Shown here: positions 21,160 to 33,700 of the stretch, piece by piece
Layout of the letters: every line of letters begins with the position of its first letter
Numbering within the stretch: position 1 is the first letter of the stretch
From: Sorghum bicolor
Taxonomy: Eukaryota; Streptophyta; Magnoliopsida; Poales; Poaceae
DNA: 64,000 nt
Direction of reading: 5' to 3'
NCBI RefSeq assembly: GCF_000003195.3
Contig: NC_012870.2
Location: 22,188,501-22,252,500, forward strand
Made by a program: the position numbers and the translations under genes
Notes under the pieces: generated by a model
What the model saw: only the letters and a program-made list of their open reading frames with translations
Databases searched by the model: none
Told to the model about the DNA's origin: nothing

Positions 21160-21352
21160 TAAGAACTACATTCTAAATCGAACGATTCATGAATGTCATC
21201 TACGAACTGCACATGAACACATCTTGGTACAAGCAACGCAGCGCCACCAAACACATCGTTGGGCGCAATGTCCGCGCGCTGAATTAAAGATCCCATTGTG
21301 AATCCGTTGGTTTTCACACAGAGAGTGTTGCCGATCTGTATCTTGGACCATA

Positions 21353-21637
21353 CTCCCTCGTTATCCTAATTAGATGGCGTTAAGGACATGAATATAATTA
21401 CAACAATCAATTGTAGCTTAGCTGGCCAAGACTCTGCAGCCTGAGCCCAGAGGGTGACGTTTCAAATCGTGGCAGCAGCAGCCCAAGGATACTTGCATCC
21501 AAAACAGGCCTCACAAACATAAACGGTGTTCGCTCCACAACGTGGCGGCAACCCAAGGGTACTTGCGTCCAAAACAGGTCTCACAAACATAAATGGTATT
21601 TGCTCTAGAACATCTTCTATTTAGGATATGAAGGGAG
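21353..21637. mobile_element. Stowaway-type MITE carrying a tRNA-like SINE remnant
   Basis: The ends CTCCCTCGTTATCCTAA and TTAGGATATGAAGGGAG are inverted copies, flanked by TA at 21351 and 21638. Inside, an A-box-like TAGCTTAGCTGG (21414-21425) and a B-box-like GTTTCAAATC (21459-21468) suggest a tRNA-derived SINE. It is followed by a direct duplication of about 72 bp (from 21469 and 21542) containing CCAAAACAGG and CTCACAAACATAAA. Confidence 0.6.
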
Positions 21638-21702
21638 TATATAGCTTGATATCAATTCTATTCTATGCTCGAGGGGAATGGGACCAAGTTGCTTATGGAA
21701 TA

Positions 21703-21935
21703 CTTCCTTCGTCTCAAAATAAGTGTTGTTTGTGCTTTTCGAGAAATAACTTTAACTAAACATATAGTAAAAATATTAATATTTATAGTACGTAATTAGT
21801 ATCATTAGAAAGATCTTTAAGTCTAATTTTTTAACAAATTTATTTTGAGACACAAATATTACATGTATTTTTTATAAATCGAGTCAAACTTGTGGCACAA
21901 AAACCTAAAACAACACTCTCTTTGGACGGAGGGAG
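21703..21935. mobile_element. Stowaway-type MITE, TA target duplication
   Basis: CTTCCTTCGTCTCAAAATAAG opens the element (20 bases quoted from 21703) and ACGGAGGGAG closes it, between TA dinucleotides. The interior is AT-rich, with ATTTATAGTACGTAATTAG and TTTTGAGACACAAATATTAC. Confidence 0.75.
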
Positions 21936-21972
21936 TACACTGCTACGCCATCACATCGTTTCACGAACCTAA

Positions 21973-22185
21973 GGCCTTATTTAATTCCTAATTTTTTTTC
22001 AAGATTCTCTGTCACATCGAATCTTTAGACGCATGCATAGAGCATTAAATATAGATAAAAAAATAAATAATTACATAGTTTGTCGATGAATCTTTTGAGC
22101 CTATATAGTCCATGATTGGATAATAATTACCAAATACAAACAAAAATGTTACGGTAGCCAAAACCAAAAATTTTTCCCCTAGAAG
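21973..22185. mobile_element. Tourist-type MITE, right end decayed
   Basis: It starts GGCCTTATTTAATTCC after TAA and follows the family (ATCGAATCTTTAGACGCATG, AATCTTTTGAGCCTATATAG), but stops before the CAAGGCC terminus. Confidence 0.75.
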
Positions 22186-22249
22186 TTGTACTATCATCTG
22201 TGCACAGCACACCATGTTGAGTTTTCCCCTAGAAAAAGAAAAATAGAAG

Positions 22250-22610
22250 TAAAATACAAATCATGAAATAAAAAATCTTGAAAAGAATAATAAAAATACA
22301 TGAAATAAAAATAAATAAACAAAACTAAAAGATATATTGAAGCTAAGAAATAAAAAATAATAAGTAATAAGAAAAGAAAAGAAAACTAAAAAACTAAAAG
22401 AAACAAAAAATGAAAAAGAATAATAAAAAATAACAGAAAAAGGAGAAAAATGAAATAGAAATAAAACGAAGCACATAAAAGAAAAAGAGAAAAAAAAAGA
22501 AAATTAAAAGAAAAGGAATAAAGAATAAAAACTAACGTATCTAGCTCTCGCGCGCATGAAGCACGTAAAGGAAAAAAAAAGAAAAACAGAAAAAGAGAAG
22601 GTGCTGTCGT
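22250..22610. repeat. Purine-rich (A/G) low-complexity tract
   Basis: About 350 bp dominated by AAATAAAA, GAAAAAGA and similar words on the plus strand, with almost no C or T runs. A similar tract lies at 47090-47310. Apparent long frames on the opposite strand are Phe/Ser/Leu strings from this composition. Confidence 0.8.
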
Positions 22611-23450
22611 TCACTCGCGGACCAGGTGGTGGGAACCCGAGCCTGACCTGGCCGGGCGCGCTGGCGCCCCGCTCTCCGCTCACACGCGACACGCACGGCT
22701 CGTCCTCGTAGCGAGCGAAAACGTCGTGCACTCATGCTCGACGTGCGGTTCGTCACTTTGTACTGTAGCCTCGACCCGCGGCAGGCAATTCGCCAACTTC
22801 TCAATCCATGCGCTGCGGTGGGGTGGTGACGGGCACCGCGTGTCGGCTTGCGCGGCGCGCCAGTCGCCACGACGGAGACGTGCATGGACATGGACGCCGC
22901 GGGGGCGGGGCGAGGCGTCCACGTCGACGTCGCTCGCGGACTCGGCGTGAACGTGAAGCTGCCAAGGGCGCCAGAGCATCATGCGTCGTCCGCTGCCGAC
23001 GTCACTACGCTCGCGCCCCGGTGGGAACGGTGCGCCGTGGAGCCCGCGGGTCGCCGTCGGGTACCGGTAGAAAGCCGAGCGCTCCGCGGAAACTCCAAAC
23101 CGCTTCGGCTTGCGGCCGCAGCCTTTATCTTTCACCGTTCAACTTGCTTTAAGATTTGTGCGCCGGCTAACTCCCGCTTCACACTCTTCCCATTCCCATG
23201 ATGTCTGTGTTCTGATTTTTCATTCCCATGCTGTACTCCCTCCTTCTCACTCATCCCACTCAAAGCTGGTCGCCGCTCCCATCCAATGAAAAGACGACAG
23301 CACCTGCCACCTGCCTGCGCGTGCGTCCGGACCGAAAGATTTCCGGGAGTCAGAGGCACGTTGAAGAAGTTGACGTCCCCACTTCCATCTTTTTAGATGT
23401 AGAGACTTGTTTGTTGCTTTTATACCTTCAGTTTGATTGAATCAAACAAC
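22611..23450. other. GC/CpG-rich island without recognisable gene
   Basis: A sharp switch to GC-rich, CpG-rich DNA (22611-23130) follows the purine tract, then mixed sequence with TATCTTTCACC and pyrimidine-rich stretches. Many overlapping open frames exist on both strands because of composition. None shows a known motif. It could be a promoter/first-exon remnant or captured GC-rich gene sequence. Confidence 0.45.
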
Positions 23451-23452
23451 TA

Positions 23453-23697
23453 GGGCCTGTTTAGTTCATGAAGGAAAAAATTTCGCGACACTGTAGCACT
23501 TTCGTTTGTTTGTGGTAATTATTGTCCAATCATAGACTAACTAGGCTCAAAAGATTCGTCTCGTCAATTCCAACCAAACTGTGTAATTAGTTTTTATTTT
23601 TATCTATATTTAATACTTTATGTATGCGTCTAAAGATTCGATGTGATAGGGAATCTTGAAAAATTTTGCGTTTTTTTGGTTGAAGTAAACCAGGCCT
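23453..23697. mobile_element. Tourist-type MITE
   Basis: GGGCCTGTTTAGTTCATG to TGAAGTAAACCAGGCC, flanked by CTA/CTA. The core CACTGTAGCACTTTCGTTTG and AAGATTCGATGTGATAGGG is conserved. Confidence 0.85.
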
Positions 23698-23744
23698 AGG
23701 TTGTTAATGCAGATGCAGTGCAATAGCGAGTGTCTCATTCTAAG

Positions 23745-23966
23745 TTTTTTTTATTTTAACACTGTAGCATTTTCATTTTTATTTGACAAACATTGTCCAA
23801 TGATGAAGTAATTAGGCTTAAAAGATTCGTCTCGCGATTTACAGGCAAACTGTACAATTAGATTTTATTTTTATTTATATTTAATGCTCCATACATGTGC
23901 CACAAGATTTGATGTAATGAGAAATCTTAAAAAAAATTTAGTTTTTAAAGTGAACTAAACAAGACC
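23745..23966. mobile_element. Tourist-type MITE, 5' end truncated
   Basis: The family core from ACACTGTAGCATTTTCATTT to GTGAACTAAACAAGACC is present; the left inverted repeat is missing. Confidence 0.75.
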
Positions 23967-24066
23967 TAAATTATGAACGGCCACTTTACAAATGAACATG
24001 TGGTAACATCTACTTAAACTAGTTTGCTTCTGCTCAATCTTTGCGCTAGGCGCGGCGGGAGGACGT

Positions 24067-27000
24067 TGTAACACCCCAGGTGTTTGCCACGAGTTAGACT
24101 TTAGGTTTTGAGCTCAAACATGTCATGATGAGTGGTGATGATCATGTTAAGGTTAATCCATGAAAGTGAGCCTGAAGTTAAACTTGGAGAATGCACCCTT
24201 GCTTACATATAGGCCCTTTTCAAAGTGCATGCTTGAGTGATATTAATGGTACCTCTCTCATGTGCCCCACATCCATTACAACCTATAGTGATCACTCAAA
24301 GAGTTTCAAGAAGTTTGGAATCAAAAGGTCACATGAAATGTTAAGTTACATGCTTGTTGGAATGACCTCATTAAGTGAATAAAACCATAGGTCATCAACA
24401 ATTCTTTGAAACCTTGCCCAAATGACTCTAGATGAACTCTACAACAAAAGTCATGAAGGGTCCATGTTGAGCTTGTGCCCAGAAAGTGCTTCAATTAGCC
24501 TAAAACCTTGGTGTGAGCTTTATCAAGTTGCTGCTTTGACCAAAGTGAAAGTTTAACTTCTGTACTAGTTGTGAGGTTTGACTTTAAATGAAAGTTGTAG
24601 TTTAGATTCTGTAGAACAAACTTTGTTTAATGGTCAAGAGCTAGTTTTGCCCCTAACCTAATCATATTGAGCTTATAAGATTCAATGCAGTGCTGTTTTG
24701 GAACTCCATAATTTTGGCTAAGTCCTGAGGTGCTCAGTTTCGGGTATCCTAGTTGGGAGCCTTGTATCTTCCAAATATGGCTGAACCAGTACAAGATCCT
24801 TTAATAAAAGTTGTAGTATAGTTTCCATGCTACAATCTTTGTTAAAGTTACTAAGTCTGAATCATCTTTTAAGCATATCAAATAATAGTCCTAAAATTGA
24901 ATCTGCTATAATTTCCAGCACTTAGAGTTTCTAAGTCTAGGTTTGCAGTTCATCACGTTGGCATTCCGCGTTCTCCAAATTTTACTAAACAACATGCTTG
25001 GGTCCCAGAATAAAAGTTGGAGTACATATTGTGGGCAAGAGCATGCCAAAAGATGACACCAGTTTGACTTCGTTTTGGTCATCAATTTTGAGTTTTTCTA
25101 ATCACTATCAATTCGTTGACACTTATAGATTGACATCAAATTATCTTCTAATCTGTAACTCTAATGACCATGGCGCCTTAATCAAAGTTGGAGAGTGTCA
25201 AGAGTACGACAAACTTCATTTTTGGTCCATGCCCAAATTCGGTCCACATCCGGCCCAAATCGGCGTCCCACACTGGCCATACCGTCACCCGCCAGGTGTT
25301 CGCGTTTATGCTTCAAAGGGCGACGCGTGTCTGGAACGTGGCGACCAGGCAGAGAGCGCCCACCTCCATTGCTGCCACCTCCACCTTGCCCTGTCCTCTC
25401 TGCGCCATTGTGGACGAGCGCCAGAGAGCTCTCCCTGTCCTCCTCCACTCCCTCAACGCTCTCCCATCCTCCACTCGCCTTCATCCCTCTCCACTCTCTC
25501 CCTCTGTCCGCCATGGACAGGCAGCCTCCATGGGCGCCGGTGCTGCTGCACTGCAGCTTCCTGCAGCGGCCAAGCCGTGCACGTGGGAGTACGTGTGCAC
25601 AGGCCTATTCCCGTCGTGGCCACGCCTTTCCTTGCAGCAACCGTCGGCCGGCCGGACTCCTCCTTCTCCGTCCGGTTCCGTCTCTGCTTTGGTAAAGAGG
25701 ATGAAGAAAGGACCTCGGGTTCGAATAAGAAACAACCCAGGGTTCCAGATGCGAAGCCAAGACTCATATGAATAGTGTTTGTGGGCTGTTAAGTGATTCA
25801 TGGAAAGTTCAGGGTCCCCGGTGAAAGATCTGTTTTCCTTTTCTTTTGTTTTTGCAGATTTCATGGGTGAACTTTGGAAATGCATAGAAATTCGTAGATA
25901 CGTCGTAAAATAGCAAATGTGGACTTTTTGGAATCCTTGTGAAATTCTCTATGCAGTAGATCTATAATATGGCATGGTTTAGTTTGCAGTTTTAGCGGTA
26001 AAAATAGATTTATACAGTTCTGTTTTGATTTCTTGTTATATTTGTCTTTTTCATAACCACTGTTTTATTGCTCACATAAATGTGAAAATATTGTGGCATA
26101 CTTCACATATAATATTTGATGTCTGGTAAAATTTTGATGAATTTAGGAATGACAAATTAAGAGTTATAAAAATAACAAATGATCTGTGTTGCCTTGCTCC
26201 TATTCTGAGTGTATCTGCATGTTGATATTGTTTGTCTCAGTTAGGTTGTGAATCATGCCTTGATGAAAATATATGAGTTGTAGTATTTTTCATAAGCTTT
26301 CCATTAAGCTAAATAGCATAATTTTTGGTTAAGCATATCTTTAGTTATAGTGGTTTAAAGTGCTATTTCAGTTTCTGTCTAAACCCAGACAGCAATACAT
26401 TGTTTGTTATGTAAGTCCTTGTTAGTGGTAGATTTAGCTCTAGATGTTTATAACAAAGTTGTTAACAATTTAGTAAGCTTTCTAGAAAGTACATAACCAT
26501 AATTTATGGACATGTGAAATTCAAGTTATGGCTGTTTAATGTGACATGATAGATTCTGTCCATGTTTTGGACAGAGATATCGTTATGGATCTTGATAAAT
26601 GGTTTATAAGTATAAATAAAAATGTAAAAATCAAAAATGTTGTTCCAATACAATCCTATGATATTGTTGTATCATGTTTATGTATGTTATGGCCATGTGT
26701 TTGAAGAAAATATGATTTGTGCATTTATCTTGCTCTCACATGGTTAATTGCAATAGCAATTTGTCTTTTTCATAGTTGTTGATATGTTTATCCACATGCA
26801 GTGAAATTTGTACAGTAGACTATGGATGGTATGTAGAATCTACTGTAATTTTTGTAGAATTTACTGTGCATGTTTGTTATATGTTCTTCAATTCACCTTA
26901 TTATCCAAATAAATTAAGAAATGCATTAAATAAATTTATTTGGAAATGACCACTATGTTTTCTGGTGTTCTTTAGATATATGAAAACTGTTGGTAACAAT

Positions 27001-29325
27001 GGTTTTGCTCAAATGCATGTTTGAAATATAAGTTAATAATTAATTGCTTGCAATTGTTGTTTCTGGACAGTTTCGGGAACTGTTTGGATTACAATGTGTA
27101 AATGATGTTTTTTGGGAATCTTGTTTATAGTAAAGTTGTAGATAATTCATTTATCGAGCTGTTGTCAAAATTTTGTAGTATTTGGCCTTGTGGTTTGTGA
27201 GTTATGTCTGTTCAAAGTTGAATTCCAGAAATAGCTGCTCTCTGTTTGTCAGGGACAGATTCTGGAACTTTATAATTTCTACCAGCTTAAGTTCAGAATC
27301 ATGCTTTTATGTCTAAATATCAAATGTAGATAATTTCTTAAGATTTTCAGAATGTCTTAATTCATGTCTTTCAGATTCCTTGTATTGTTGTTGCTTGGTA
27401 TATTGCTATGTATGACTCATGTCTTTGGTAATGGCCAAGTTAATACACCTGAGATCTTGTGAAACATGTATGCCATGCCTGATATACTTGGTTGCATTCT
27501 TTTCTATCTTAGTATGTTGATTGTGTTATGTTACTTAAGCAGCATGAAACACATATGTATGTGTAGAGTAACATAATATTGTCTCCTTGCTGTATATCAT
27601 GCTTTGTCTATTGCACTGCTACGTGTTCATACACTTGCATCTTGCATCTCATTTAGGTACGCTAGATGAACTACGTGAAGGACTTTATGGTGGACCTATC
27701 GGGATGATGGAAGGACTACACAAGTGTTGTCACCTTAGATGTCGTCAAGACGGTGCAAGCTAACTTAATTGACTTGTGTCGGATTCCAGGCAAGCCCCGG
27801 AGCATTCTAAGTCTCCTACCCTCTCTTTTTATAAAAGCACAAGAGTATAACTTTATATGATGCATTAGGTGATAGGAGTTGAATGAAACCGTTGGTGCAT
27901 ATATTCCTACCTTGTCCACTATATGAAACTACCTGAACCCTTACTAGTATAAGGAAAACGTTCTATGCTTAGCTATGCTTAGCTCGGTAGAAGCCAGGTG
28001 ATTTCCTGTCACCTGCGAGAGATAGGTGGATACCTGATCACGGTTGGCTATATTTGCTATCGTAGAAATAACCATGTGCTAATAATGAATTTGAGACCGG
28101 GCGGAATGACGATAGCGAAGCAACAAGGCATGGAGGTCTTGGGTGTGAATCTATCCCCGTCTGTGTCGTTTAAGGACCGAATCACTGTACGTCCCCGTGT
28201 CATGTTGAACGCATGCCTATCACTTAGTTGGCCGGATAAGTCGTTCCGACCGCGAAGCCTACGAGTGCAACTCCGGCCGGATACCCCGATCTGGTTAAAG
28301 TGCGCACCCCGGTTGGTAGTAAGGATGTGCGGGGAGTCAATGGCGTAAGACCGATGAGTCAGGTTAGAGTCCTGACCCTGGCAGATTGGCGGTCCCTGGG
28401 GGTGCGGCGCCGTACGGACCCGCGAATTGGTCCGGAGTTGTGCTAAAGGTGATCCAAGCTACTCTAGCTGAGTATGCCTGGGTGAGTGCTAGGAATACCC
28501 CTCCAGCTGGATAGGAATCGATTCGAATCGCCGTCTCTCCCGGATAGTGAGAACTTGACTCGGGCAGCGGCAACGTAGATAAACTAAATGAAACTTAATG
28601 GTTATGATGATGATGATGGCTACATGATAAACCAGATATGGTTATTAATGTGATGCTTATTAATCAAGTGATTGCTATAGAGTAGGTGCAAAATCTAGCT
28701 ATGGTAGCTTAACTGAACTTGATGCTAAAATATTGACTAAAAGGTTGAAAGTAAGGACTCATGATAGTAATGCTCTTTTTGGCAAAGTTATGCTATCCAA
28801 CCAACTCCACCAAAAAGCCTTGCATATCCTTGAGTGTCTTTTATTTTCTCTCCTGTCGGGTAAGTCTAGCTGAGTACATTCAAGTACTCAGGGTTTATCC
28901 CACCATGTTGCAGGTGAAGTCTTCAGCTTGCTAAAGATGGTGGCTAACCGCCGGTGGGCTCGGTGATTCTATAAAGTGTCTCATCTACATGCTTTTGTCG
29001 GAGGATGTCACTTATGCTAGTAATGTATTTGGAACTTATGTTATTGTAATCATTTGAAAGCTATGTTGTTTTCTAATCGATTTGGAAAATTCAAACTTGT
29101 ATTATTATTTGTGAACTCTTTTGTAATATTATTTCCGCTGCAAATCTCTGAGTATGTGATGTGTATTTGCTTAATCATGCGATCTTGGTGTAAAGTTGAT
29201 TTACCGAGGTCCTTTGTGACACTCGGCAGACTACCGGGTTTATATAAGTGAGAGTATGCGCGTGTCAACGTGTTAAACGGGGACAGTCGTACTTAAGCTT
29301 GTATAAATTGGGCGGTTCTGTCACA
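24067..29325. mobile_element. Solo LTR (5.26 kb) of a long-LTR retrotransposon, probably gypsy
   Basis: It begins TGTAACACCCCAGG and ends GGGCGGTTCTGTCACA, flanked by a perfect 5-bp duplication GACGT (24062-24066, 29326-29330). No gag or pol fragment and no internal repeat of either end was seen, so this is best read as one LTR left after recombination. The late segment (CTGAGTACATTCAAGTACTCAGG, first 20 at about 28870; then CCACCATGTTGCAGG) resembles the R/U5 part of long LTRs of Tekay/Del-type grass chromoviruses (recalled, not searched). A GC-rich stretch at 25230-25780 gives spurious open frames. Confidence 0.75.
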
Positions 29326-29373
29326 GACGTGGAACACGAGTTCATGACAGAGGTGAAGGAATGGTCTTTTTTA

Positions 29374-29614
29374 GGCCGTGTTTAGTTTTAGAAGCGAAAA
29401 ATTTCGCGACATTAGAGCACTTTCATTTGTTTGTGGTAATTATTGTTCAACTATGAATTAACTAGGCTCAAAAGATTCGTTTCGTAAATTTCGACCAAGT
29501 TGTGCAATTAGTTTTTATTTTTATCTACATTTCATACTTCATGCATGTGTATCAAGATTCGATGTGACGGGAAATTTTAAAAAAAATGGATTTTTGGATG
29601 GAAGTAAACAAGGC
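29374..29614. mobile_element. Tourist-type MITE, target duplication TTA
   Basis: GGCCGTGTTTAGTTTTAG to GAAGTAAACAAGGC, flanked by TTA at 29371-29373 and 29615-29617. Confidence 0.88.
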
Positions 29615-29639
29615 TTAAAATAAATATGAGGGGTTAATG

Positions 29640-30754
29640 CTAGCATGGCACGCTAGCCAAAAAATATTCATGTGGCTGGCATGAGCCTACGGTGCACCGC
29701 TTAACAAATTTAGGATCCAAAAATACGTTTTCCAAATTTATAGACCTATATGTACCATTAAAACGTATTCTCCATTCCCCCATCAACAGGTATCGCCAAA
29801 ATCATTTTTACCTACCTTTGTTTGCTTTTGATTTTTTTAGAGGTTGTTTTTGTAATAAAAATTGGTTGTGTGCAAAACTCTTGCAGAGACCGGAATAAAA
29901 ATTCCTTTTTCTAAAAAAAAATTGCCAAAATTAGCTGCGCATCTTCTTACCAAAAGGTGTCACGGACCAGCTGGGTGTCCCATCCACCGGTAATTGGGTT
30001 AATCAGCTCAGCCACCTTGCTTAACAGGCTCGCTCCTCTTGGCGTGATCGGCTTCCTGGAAAAATCCCTGAGAATCCAGGCCTCATATAATCTTGAAACA
30101 GCTTAACATACAAACTCTGTCACGGGTTGTTTCTTTAGTTGTCTCTTGACAGTTTTATAATAATCCATTAAATTGTGTTTTAGGATATGATAAACTCCTG
30201 CTGACCAGGGTCAACCGAAATCCTAATCCAGACAGTCAGATACTGAGTAGGCCCCGCGCATGACTTGCTGCATCACTGAGAATCCAGGATTACAAGATGA
30301 TGGTTGATTGAACTACTAATTAAAACAATGGTTAAGTTGGTACACACAGCAGACAAGTACAAAACAGAGAACGCAAAGCAAGTCGTACTTGCCCAGGTAA
30401 GAGAATCCAGGATTTTCCAGGTTTCAACCAGATGATTAGCGTTAAGTACTCAATTTGCAAATTTCGCAGACAAACACAGGCAAGTAGTAGAGGTTAAGGA
30501 AAAGAAAAGAAAATGACAATGAGTGCATAACGAACATCTTGCCACGACTATATTCCATAATAATGTGATGGTTCAATTGTATCTCATGCTCAATTGCATC
30601 TCATGCGTTCTACCATGTGGACCACAAGAACCAATTTCATTGTCCTTTCTACTTTCTACTCTAATACTCTCGTGTACACAATGTATACTACTACCTGGAC
30701 GTCAGCATTTACAAAAAGAACAAAAAAAATCTGTCAATGCCACATGGACAGGCA
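29640..30754. other. Spacer downstream of ATRX
   Basis: No gene recognised. GAGAATCCAGG recurs at about 30071, 30278 and 30401. The stretch next to 30754 should include the 3' UTR and poly(A) site of the ATRX gene on the minus strand. Confidence 0.45.
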
Positions 30755-33700
30755 TCATCTCGATCTGCCATCTCTGTTTAGAGTCTCCCAACTAATCTCC
30801 TGGCCACACTCGTCACAGGTTGTCGTGCACCCTGCTTTCGTGCCATGACTTCTTAGAGTCAGCAAGTGGGTTAAGTTGTTGCACTTCTTTTGATTATTTG
30901 AGTTAACCTTAGGTTGCTGCAGTTGCCGGCTTCTCGAAGCAGGCTTAAGTGGCCGCACAACATTAGGATATGTTGGAGCTGCGCTCATGTTTGATTTTCT
31001 CTCGGAATCAAGTGCAGCTTTCCTCAATGACTCCCACTCTGACAAAGCCATATCTTTCTCCTCCTTTGTAAGCCTTTCTTCTTCATTTTCTTGGAGGAGA
31101 GCTTCATGTTCATGGTAACCTGAAATCCACCTGTAAAGTCCAAACAGATGTTAACCAACAAGCAGCTACTTAGTACAGTTGACATATAGGCTGCCAGGCA
31201 ATAAAGGAAATAAACAGGTGTGACATGTCTGATTAGATATAAATTAAAATCCTTATAGGATTAGCAATGTTTGGACCTTGGATGCATAGTATTTTTGGAG
31301 TACTTTGGTTTTGGAGCATGTGTTTGGATGCAACAAACTTTATGGTTTTGAAAACCATAGTATTGTGAGTTTCAAAAACTCCACTCTAGACCTCTTTTTT
31401 CTAAACCATAGTTTTGCACATCTATAGGTTCTAAAACTACAGTTTCTTAGTACCATGTTTTTAGGTACAACAGCATCCAAATAGGGTCTAAGTATTCATA
31501 AGTAATAGGATGAGAATTACCGAGTTTGCTCACTGAGTAGGCTCAGCATGAGACTGTCGACAGGTACAGGCTCAGAGGTTTTAATAGTGTCAGAAGTGGA
31601 TGGCTTCTCAATTATGGTAGAACCATTCTCATTCTGTTCCATTAATTCCTCTTCACCAAATTCAAAAAGATGCAGCATCTCTTCTTTGGAAATGGTTCTT
31701 GAAACTTGCTGTCTATCCACCACCCTTGCTGCAAGGCCTTCTTTTGTCACCTATTAATACTCAATGAATTGATTTCAAACAAGGATGGAGCTTTATCTAC
31801 CAGGTACAAGAGAATGACCTGGATAACTAAAACTGAGAACTCAAAACCAGAAGAAAAATGCAAAATTACCTGGCGCTTATATATTTTCTCTTCCATTGTT
31901 CGATGTGCCATTAGGCGGTAGGCATATACAGGTTTGGTCTGGCCATACCTGGAAAGATTATCCCCACACAAAAAAAATAAATAGCAATATTCAAGTGCAA
32001 TTAATGAGCAGCCCAGGTGACAAGTTCTTGCCTCCAAACCCGATAAATGGCTTGCAAATCATGTGTTGGATTCCATGATCCATCCAGAAGAACCACGCGA
32101 TTTGCAGCATGAAGGTTGATACCCAGGGATCCAGCACGAGTTGATATCAACGTGCATTTCACTCTTGTGTTTCCAGGGTCATTAAACATCTCCACGAGAT
32201 TCTGCCGTTCAGAAGATGGAGTGCTCCCATCAAGCCTGTCCACATACGAATATATAATAATTTGCAAAATCAGTCATAATGATGATAAACAACTCTGGTA
32301 AAAATAATATGCCTAGAAAAACAATAGCCACTGCAGAAATAGATGTCTCAATGGTGCTATATTGCTATCCAAGCCTTTTTGTTTTGCAAAATGATCATTA
32401 TTCATAAAGATTATATTGTCAAACTAGCACTACTGAATCTTCCAAACAGAGACATGACAATTTGCCTTAGTAAAAAAAAGAACATAACGGAGTCTGGAGT
32501 CCTAAAAGGTTACTAACTGACCAGCGCACCTGAATATCCAAGCAGAGTTGAGATAGAAAGATTGGTGTCTTTTGCTGTGGAGTATGATGTGATATTGTGA
32601 TTGCAGATTTCCTAGTTCCTACTTGAAGCACCCTTGGCAGCCATTCATATTTTTTCCATTATTCATGATGGTAGATCAATAATTCCAAATACTCCAGAAC
32701 AAAACATAGCAGATGGCACTAAAGTGATACCAGCATCCAGGAACTACCAAAATGCAGATGTTCTCAGGTTTCACAACGGCTTCATTCCCAAATGAATTGG
32801 GAAGAAAGACCACTTTACAGGCTCACAGCACAGCCTAGTTTTTCAGTTTACAGGAATAGACATCATACTATGGGAAGGCCGTAGAAACACATGTATACAA
32901 AGCAATAGGTCCAGGATCTTGTTGAGACAGTAGGTTATGGACAGTTTATCTCATGAGCATGTAGACACGAAGTACAAGAAACCAAAAGAAAACAGATACT
33001 TGTGGAACTACCACGCCAGTAGCTGCAAAGTTTTTGTGAACGAAGGGAAACTTTTGAAGTGTGGAAGCATACCTGTACCAATCCTTCCCTCGCTTCCAGT
33101 GTTTGCCTTCTTTTCCATTGATTTGCAGTTTTGCCAGATAAAACTCCACTAAATCCAGAGTGGTCAAACTCTGGCTAAAAACTAATACTTTGTCGCCTAA
33201 TTCAGAACTTTTTGACAGGATATCTAGGAGCAAGGTCATTTTGCCACTGTAATCTGCTTCCATATAGGTATTCTCATCTAAAAGTTCCTCCCACCAGTTA
33301 CTTTCCTACAATAAATAATAATAATAAATATGAAAAGGAGACACAAAAAGGGTAATCAGAATCAAATGCTTAGTCTGTCATGCAAAGTATTCCCCCATTA
33401 GCATAGGTATCTTTTGATTTATTCAAGGTTACAAAAGGCGCTGGGAGGTGACCCTCCGCCTAGAGCCTAGGCGCGCCTACCTCACTGAAGAGAAAGGTCC
33501 ATCAAACAGGAAATGCCCCAAAGCCCAAGTCCCCAACATCTTATCCGTTATTTCTCCTCTGCTCGGTATCAGCTCGCAGCCGCTGGTCTCCCCCCTCCCC
33601 CTCCCTCCTCAAGTCCCCAACACCTTATCCCTTATCTCTCCTCTGCTCGATATCAGCCCACAGCCGCTGATCTCCCTCCAGTCACCACCCGCACATGCAT

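Noticed and set aside
21405..21480. A functional tRNA gene
   Set aside because: Only box-like words are present; no cloverleaf with acceptor stem could be folded by eye.
22680..23201. Six overlapping frames on both strands in the GC island
   Set aside because: Arg/Ala/Gly-rich strings typical of CpG-rich DNA; no family resemblance.
24998..25775. Long overlapping open frames (up to 257 residues) inside the solo LTR
   Set aside because: Open in all three frames because of GC-rich composition, with no domain, splice logic or codon pattern, and located within an LTR.
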